Shown: piece after piece, positions 63,703 through 64,000 of the stretch
Position numbering within the stretch: position 1 is the first letter of the stretch
How the letters are laid out: the number at the start of each line of letters is the position of its first letter
Assembly (NCBI RefSeq): GCF_007273535.1
Contig: NZ_RIBP01000001.1
Span: 248,001-312,000, forward strand
Length of the DNA stretch: 64,000 bases
Direction of reading: 5' to 3'
Source: Niallia circulans
GTDB lineage: Bacteria > Bacillota > Bacilli > Bacillales > Cytobacillaceae
Notes under the pieces: generated by a model
What the model saw: only the letters and a program-made list of their open reading frames with translations
Told to the model about the DNA's origin: nothing
Databases searched by the model: none
Made by a program: the position numbers and the translations under genes

Positions 63703-64000
63703 TAACAACAAAGGACAGGATGAATTAACATCTCTATTTTTTTGCCAATTGGAAGGATTTGTGTCATCTGGAATTATGCCATTTATAATGTCACGGTAGT
63801 GTTTCTCTTTATTAGTAATATATTCTGCCATTACTTTTATTTCTTCCAATTGAGCTAGAACTAATTCTTTTTGCTTTGCTATCATTTCATATCGGTCCTG
63901 CATAGTATAGCCGCCTTCCAAACACAGGTCTACATATTTTTTGATATCTTCTACTGACATACCACATTTTTTTAATTTTTTTGCACCTGAAAGCCATTGT
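63679..64000 (-). CDS. MerR-family regulator, 5' end beyond window
   Basis: The frame is open to the right edge: WLSGAKKLKKCGMSVEDIKKYVDL, then EGGYTMQDRYEMIAKQKELVLAQLEEIK (key part YEMIAKQKELVLAQLEEIK, the coiled dimer helix) and HYRDIINGIIPDD. This is the second half of a MerR regulator of the AdhR/YraB-like type. The HTH lies outside the window. The stop at 63679 falls inside the shared terminator stem. Confidence 0.85.
   Translation of the reverse strand, partial: QWLSGAKKLKKCGMSVEDIKKYVDLCLEGGYTMQDRYEMIAKQKELVLAQLEEIKVMAEYITNKEKHYRDIINGIIPDDTNPSNWQKNRDVNSSCPLLLNDKKPIS

Noticed and set aside
1..64000. CRISPR arrays, rRNA, tRNA, prophage modules
   Set aside because: No regularly spaced repeats with unique spacers, no rRNA or tRNA sequence and no phage structural or integrase genes were recognised on reading both strands.

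Overview
The window is low-GC DNA from a Gram-positive, aerobic, Bacillaceae-type bacterium. The evidence is AGGAGG-type ribosome sites, TTG/GTG starts, a dlt operon with dltX, lipobox lipoproteins, Zur boxes of the B. subtilis type (AAATCGTAAT-N-ATTACGATTT), a YfmS-like soluble chemoreceptor pair and a SEDS (FtsW/RodA/SpoVE) protein. I cannot name the species. No rRNA, tRNA or CRISPR was seen.

Layout. 1-5.3 kb: a frameshifted flavin monooxygenase under a perfect Fur-type palindrome, a membrane protein broken at a T-run, and a Mn-type ABC importer (SBP, permease, ATPase). 5.3-12.1 kb: a histidine kinase and response regulator directly upstream of dltXABCD (D-alanylation of teichoic acids). 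12.2-16.3 kb: a small membrane gene with a stop at codon 2, then a zinc-starvation group (ZinT lipoprotein, ZnuA/AdcA lipoprotein, L31 type B), each preceded by a Zur box. The two lipoproteins share an unusual His-rich module.

18-35 kb is the most distinctive region. It holds five TIM-barrel sugar isomerase/epimerase-like proteins (one or two are C-glycosidase alpha candidates), four Gfo/Idh/MocA oxidoreductases (two almost identical), two DUF6379 proteins (the beta subunit of C-glycoside deglycosidase), an AraC regulator fused to a GH39-like domain, a GPH symporter, a DHA2 exporter and a ROK glucokinase. I read it as a catabolic island for plant C-glycosides: uptake, 3-oxidation by a Gfo/Idh enzyme, C-C cleavage by the TIM/DUF6379 pair, repair of the 3-keto sugar to glucose, phosphorylation by ROK, and possible export of the aglycone. 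The function is inferred from family and gene order.

35-64 kb is mixed accessory DNA: an ECF sigma/anti-sigma pair, two APH-type kinases, a GNAT, SRPBCC and small membrane proteins, two tandem soluble chemoreceptors, butanediol and butanol dehydrogenases, a MocR regulator divergent from an ECF S-component, a SEDS protein, a secreted amidase, and an aldo/keto reductase divergent from an HxlR regulator. Mobile DNA includes an IS3 orfA stub, an IS3 orfB that cut an ABC ATPase gene, an IS110 copy with an in-frame stop, and a shortened group II intron. Several intergenic spaces carry a degenerate recurring sequence (ATTAACGCTC / GGCAGCATTCCTGTAATAA).
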